From the NCBI GenBank assembly GCA_027053695.1, contig JALUHL010000226.1:1-6635 (forward strand): a DNA stretch of 6,635 nucleotides, in the 5' to 3' direction. The DNA is from Ghiorsea sp. (GTDB taxonomy: Bacteria; Pseudomonadota; Zetaproteobacteria; Mariprofundales; Mariprofundaceae). The notes under the pieces are model-generated. The model ran no database searches, was not told the DNA's origin, and saw only the letters and a program-made list of their open reading frames with translations. Of the stretch, positions 4,899 through 6,635 are shown piece by piece; position 1 is the stretch's first letter; every line of letters begins with the position of its first letter. A program made the position numbers and the translations under genes.

Positions 4899-6635
4899 TT
4901 CTTGCTTAGTTGCTTCTACCACCTCATGTAGTGGTTCAATGTTTGCTTGCAAGGCTTTTATATCTGCATGTTCAGCGATGGCCTCAATGTCATCACATGT
5001 TTGTTGGATAGCTGTAGCGCCCATCATGCCTGCGGAGCCTTTAAGGGTGTGGATAATGTTCATATAATCTTTTTTATCTTGGTGTTGCGCAGCAAAGGTT
5101 AATGCGGATACTTTTTCATCTGTGGCAGTCATAAATTTTTCAACCAAGCCCTCGACAAACTTTTCCTTTTTGGTCATGCCGCTTAGTTTATCCAGAGGTG
5201 CTATATCAATATATTGCCAAGTGTGCTGTTGAGGTTGTTGGAAGGGTATAATATTGGCAGGGGTTGGTTGTTGCTTGGTGGGTATCAATTTATCAATGGC
5301 TTGCGCTAGATTTTGATGCTCAATGGGTTTGGTGAGATAAGCATCGGCACCAGCAGCTAAGCATTCGTCTATATTTCCAGACATCGCATCAGCCGAAAGA
5401 ATAATCATGGGCAAATGCTCCCCAACTTCTAAAAAGCGATAAGCCTTAACCACATCCAAGCCAGATATATGAGGCATGTTCACATCCAACAGAGCTAAAT
5501 CAAAAGTATGGTTCTCTTGCTCTAAAGCATCGAGCGCTTGTTCACCATCATCCACCATGGTGACATGATGATTCATGCGCTCTAAAAATTCACGAATCAC
5601 AATTTGATTCACCTCATTATCTTCAGCAACGAGAATATTGAGCCCAAGATGCTGCTCTTGCTTTTGTTGCTTGGCGATGGATGGGATATCTTGATGCAAA
5701 GATTTGCCCACACAAATTTCATGTATGGCATTAAAGAGCAAGGATTCATTGAGTGGATAGCAAAGCACTTCAGCAAAGCCTTGTTCAATGAAAATTTCAG
5801 CAGAAATTTTATCCAAGCACTCACCCACCAAGACAAAGGCAATATCATTTAAGCCCTTTTTACGCACACGCACTATGAATTCTTCAGCAGGCATGCCTAG
5901 CATCTCTTGATCCACAATGGCAATATGAAAAGGTGTTTGCACAGCATGGGAGCCAGATAAAAGCGTCAACACATCGAGCACATTATCACATGTTTGCACA
6001 TCCTGCCCCCAGCGTTGCATGGGGGATAAAAATTGCTCTATTTTATTCTGGGGTAGTAAGGTGAGGATTCGTGCATCGGCAAAATCTGTTCGCTTGGCAA
6101 TGCTTTCTTTGGAGCAAGACTCAGGGCATTCAAAAGGGAGAGTAAACCAAAACTCCGAGCCTTCACCTTCCTTACTGGTCAGCCCAATCTCACCGCCCAT
6201 AAGCTCAATCAATTCTTTGGAAATGGTTGTACCAAGGCCAGTGCCACCGTATTGGCGAGTGGTGGAGACATCGGCTTGGGTAAAGCTATCAAATATCTTG
6301 CGTTGTGCTTGTTCTGAAAGCCCAATACCCGTATCTATCACGCGAAAGCGAAGCCATGTTTTTGAAGGCGTTGATTTGTCCATGCGCTCCACAAGCACTT
6401 TAATGCTACCTTTTTCAGTGAACTTTAAGGCATTGCTGATAAAGTTGATGAGTATTTGTCGAATATGCAGCTCATCACCGCACAGCTGGAACTTCACATC
6501 TGCATCCACATGGGAAGTCAGTGTAAGGTTCTTCTTGGCAGCTTGCGGCATAAAAGTTTGTAATGTTGAGCTAATAAGCATATGTAAATCAAAGGGTTTG
6601 ATTTCTATGGTTTGCTTGCCTGCCTCAATCTTGGA
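4866..6635 (-). CDS. rpfC: RpfC-like hybrid sensor histidine kinase (HATPase-REC-REC-HPt), C-terminal part
   Basis: 589 residues visible, open at the right edge; the first is encoded at 6635-6633. The fragment starts at SKIEAGK, the linker just after the HisKA helices, so sensor segments and phospho-His lie outside. HATPase domain, about 45-170: N-box Asn68, DTGIG at 101-105, GGTGLG at 130-135. A degenerate receiver follows at about 187-313: Asp242 is in the acceptor position, but the N-terminal acidic pair is absent and the conserved Lys is Tyr293. An intact receiver spans about 331-452: Glu338/Asp339, acceptor Asp384 (codon 5486-5484), Ser414, Lys436. A Gln/Pro-rich linker leads to the C-terminal HPt domain with His529 in HTLKGSAG (codon 5051-5049). 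RpfC senses DSF, signals through HPt to the HD-GYP protein RpfG, and in Xanthomonas its receiver also binds and restrains RpfF. The name rests on domain order plus convergence with rpfF. Xanthomonas RpfC has one receiver, so another BarA-type hybrid kinase remains possible. Confidence 0.72.
   Translation of the reverse strand, partial: SKIEAGKQTIEIKPFDLHMLISSTLQTFMPQAAKKNLTLTSHVDADVKFQLCGDELHIRQILINFISNALKFTEKGSIKVLVERMDKSTPSKTWLRFRVIDTGIGLSEQAQRKIFDSFTQADVSTTRQYGGTGLGTTISKELIELMGGEIGLTSKEGEGSEFWFTLPFECPESCSKESIAKRTDFADARILTLLPQNKIEQFLSPMQRWGQDVQTCDNVLDVLTLLSGSHAVQTPFHIAIVDQEMLGMPAEEFIVRVRKKGLNDIAFVLVGECLDKISAEIFIEQGFAEVLCYPLNESLLFNAIHEICVGKSLHQDIPSIAKQQKQEQHLGLNILVAEDNEVNQIVIREFLERMNHHVTMVDDGEQALDALEQENHTFDLALLDVNMPHISGLDVVKAYRFLEVGEHLPMIILSADAMSGNIDECLAAGADAYLTKPIEHQNLAQAIDKLIPTKQQPTPANIIPFQQPQQHTWQYIDIAPLDKLSGMTKKEKFVEGLVEKFMTATDEKVSALTFAAQHQDKKDYMNIIHTLKGSAGMMGATAIQQTCDDIEAIAEHADIKALQANIEPLHEVVEATKQELMRYIQQRSA

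Noticed and set aside
5604..5852. Open frames of about 80 codons on both strands within the kinase gene
   Set aside because: They overlap the kinase reading frame in the linker and degenerate-receiver part, with no ribosome site or family resemblance.

Overview
The window looks like a chromosomal piece of a Gram-negative, flagellated bacterium. Hand counts on sampled lines give roughly 38-48% GC for most genes. Evidence for the cell type is a Kdo transferase (waaA, lipid A/LPS core synthesis) and the end of a flagellar regulatory operon containing flhG and the flagellar sigma factor fliA. The flhG-fliA-DUF2802-like order fits Gammaproteobacteria or relatives such as Zetaproteobacteria. I cannot fix the lineage from sequence alone. 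Every stretch longer than about 120 bp is coding, and I see no RNA genes, insertion sequences or CRISPR arrays.

Left block (1-2638, + strand): a tightly packed operon. It holds the 3' end of flhG (MinD-like ATPase controlling flagellar number and placement), a 76-residue two-helix membrane protein of unknown function, fliA (sigma-28), a membrane-anchored DUF2802-like protein, and a compact protein whose C-terminus resembles the FliK hook-length-control domain. Genes are separated by 24 bp, a 4-bp ATGA overlap, a 1-bp TAATG overlap and 1 bp, so translational coupling is likely.

Middle (2643-3866, - strand): waaA/kdtA, convergent with the flagellar operon after a 4-bp gap. Its N-terminus is short and lacks an obvious membrane anchor. 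A 120-bp divergent intergenic region (3867-3986) separates it from the next gene.

Right block (3987-6635): the most interesting part. A crotonase-fold gene on the + strand matches RpfF, the synthase of diffusible signal factor (DSF, cis-2-unsaturated fatty acid). It is convergent, with a 21-bp gap, with a partial hybrid histidine kinase on the - strand (HATPase, degenerate receiver, intact receiver, HPt) that fits RpfC, the DSF sensor. Convergent rpfF/rpfC is the arrangement known from Xanthomonas. The window therefore appears to carry a DSF quorum-sensing module beside flagellar genes. Distinctive points are an Asp at the position of the second catalytic Glu of RpfF, a lower GC content in rpfF than in its neighbours, an extra degenerate receiver in the kinase, and a perfect 12-bp inverted repeat covering the end of the kinase gene, which may terminate rpfF. 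The kinase's sensor and dimerisation parts, and any rpfG, would lie beyond the right edge.
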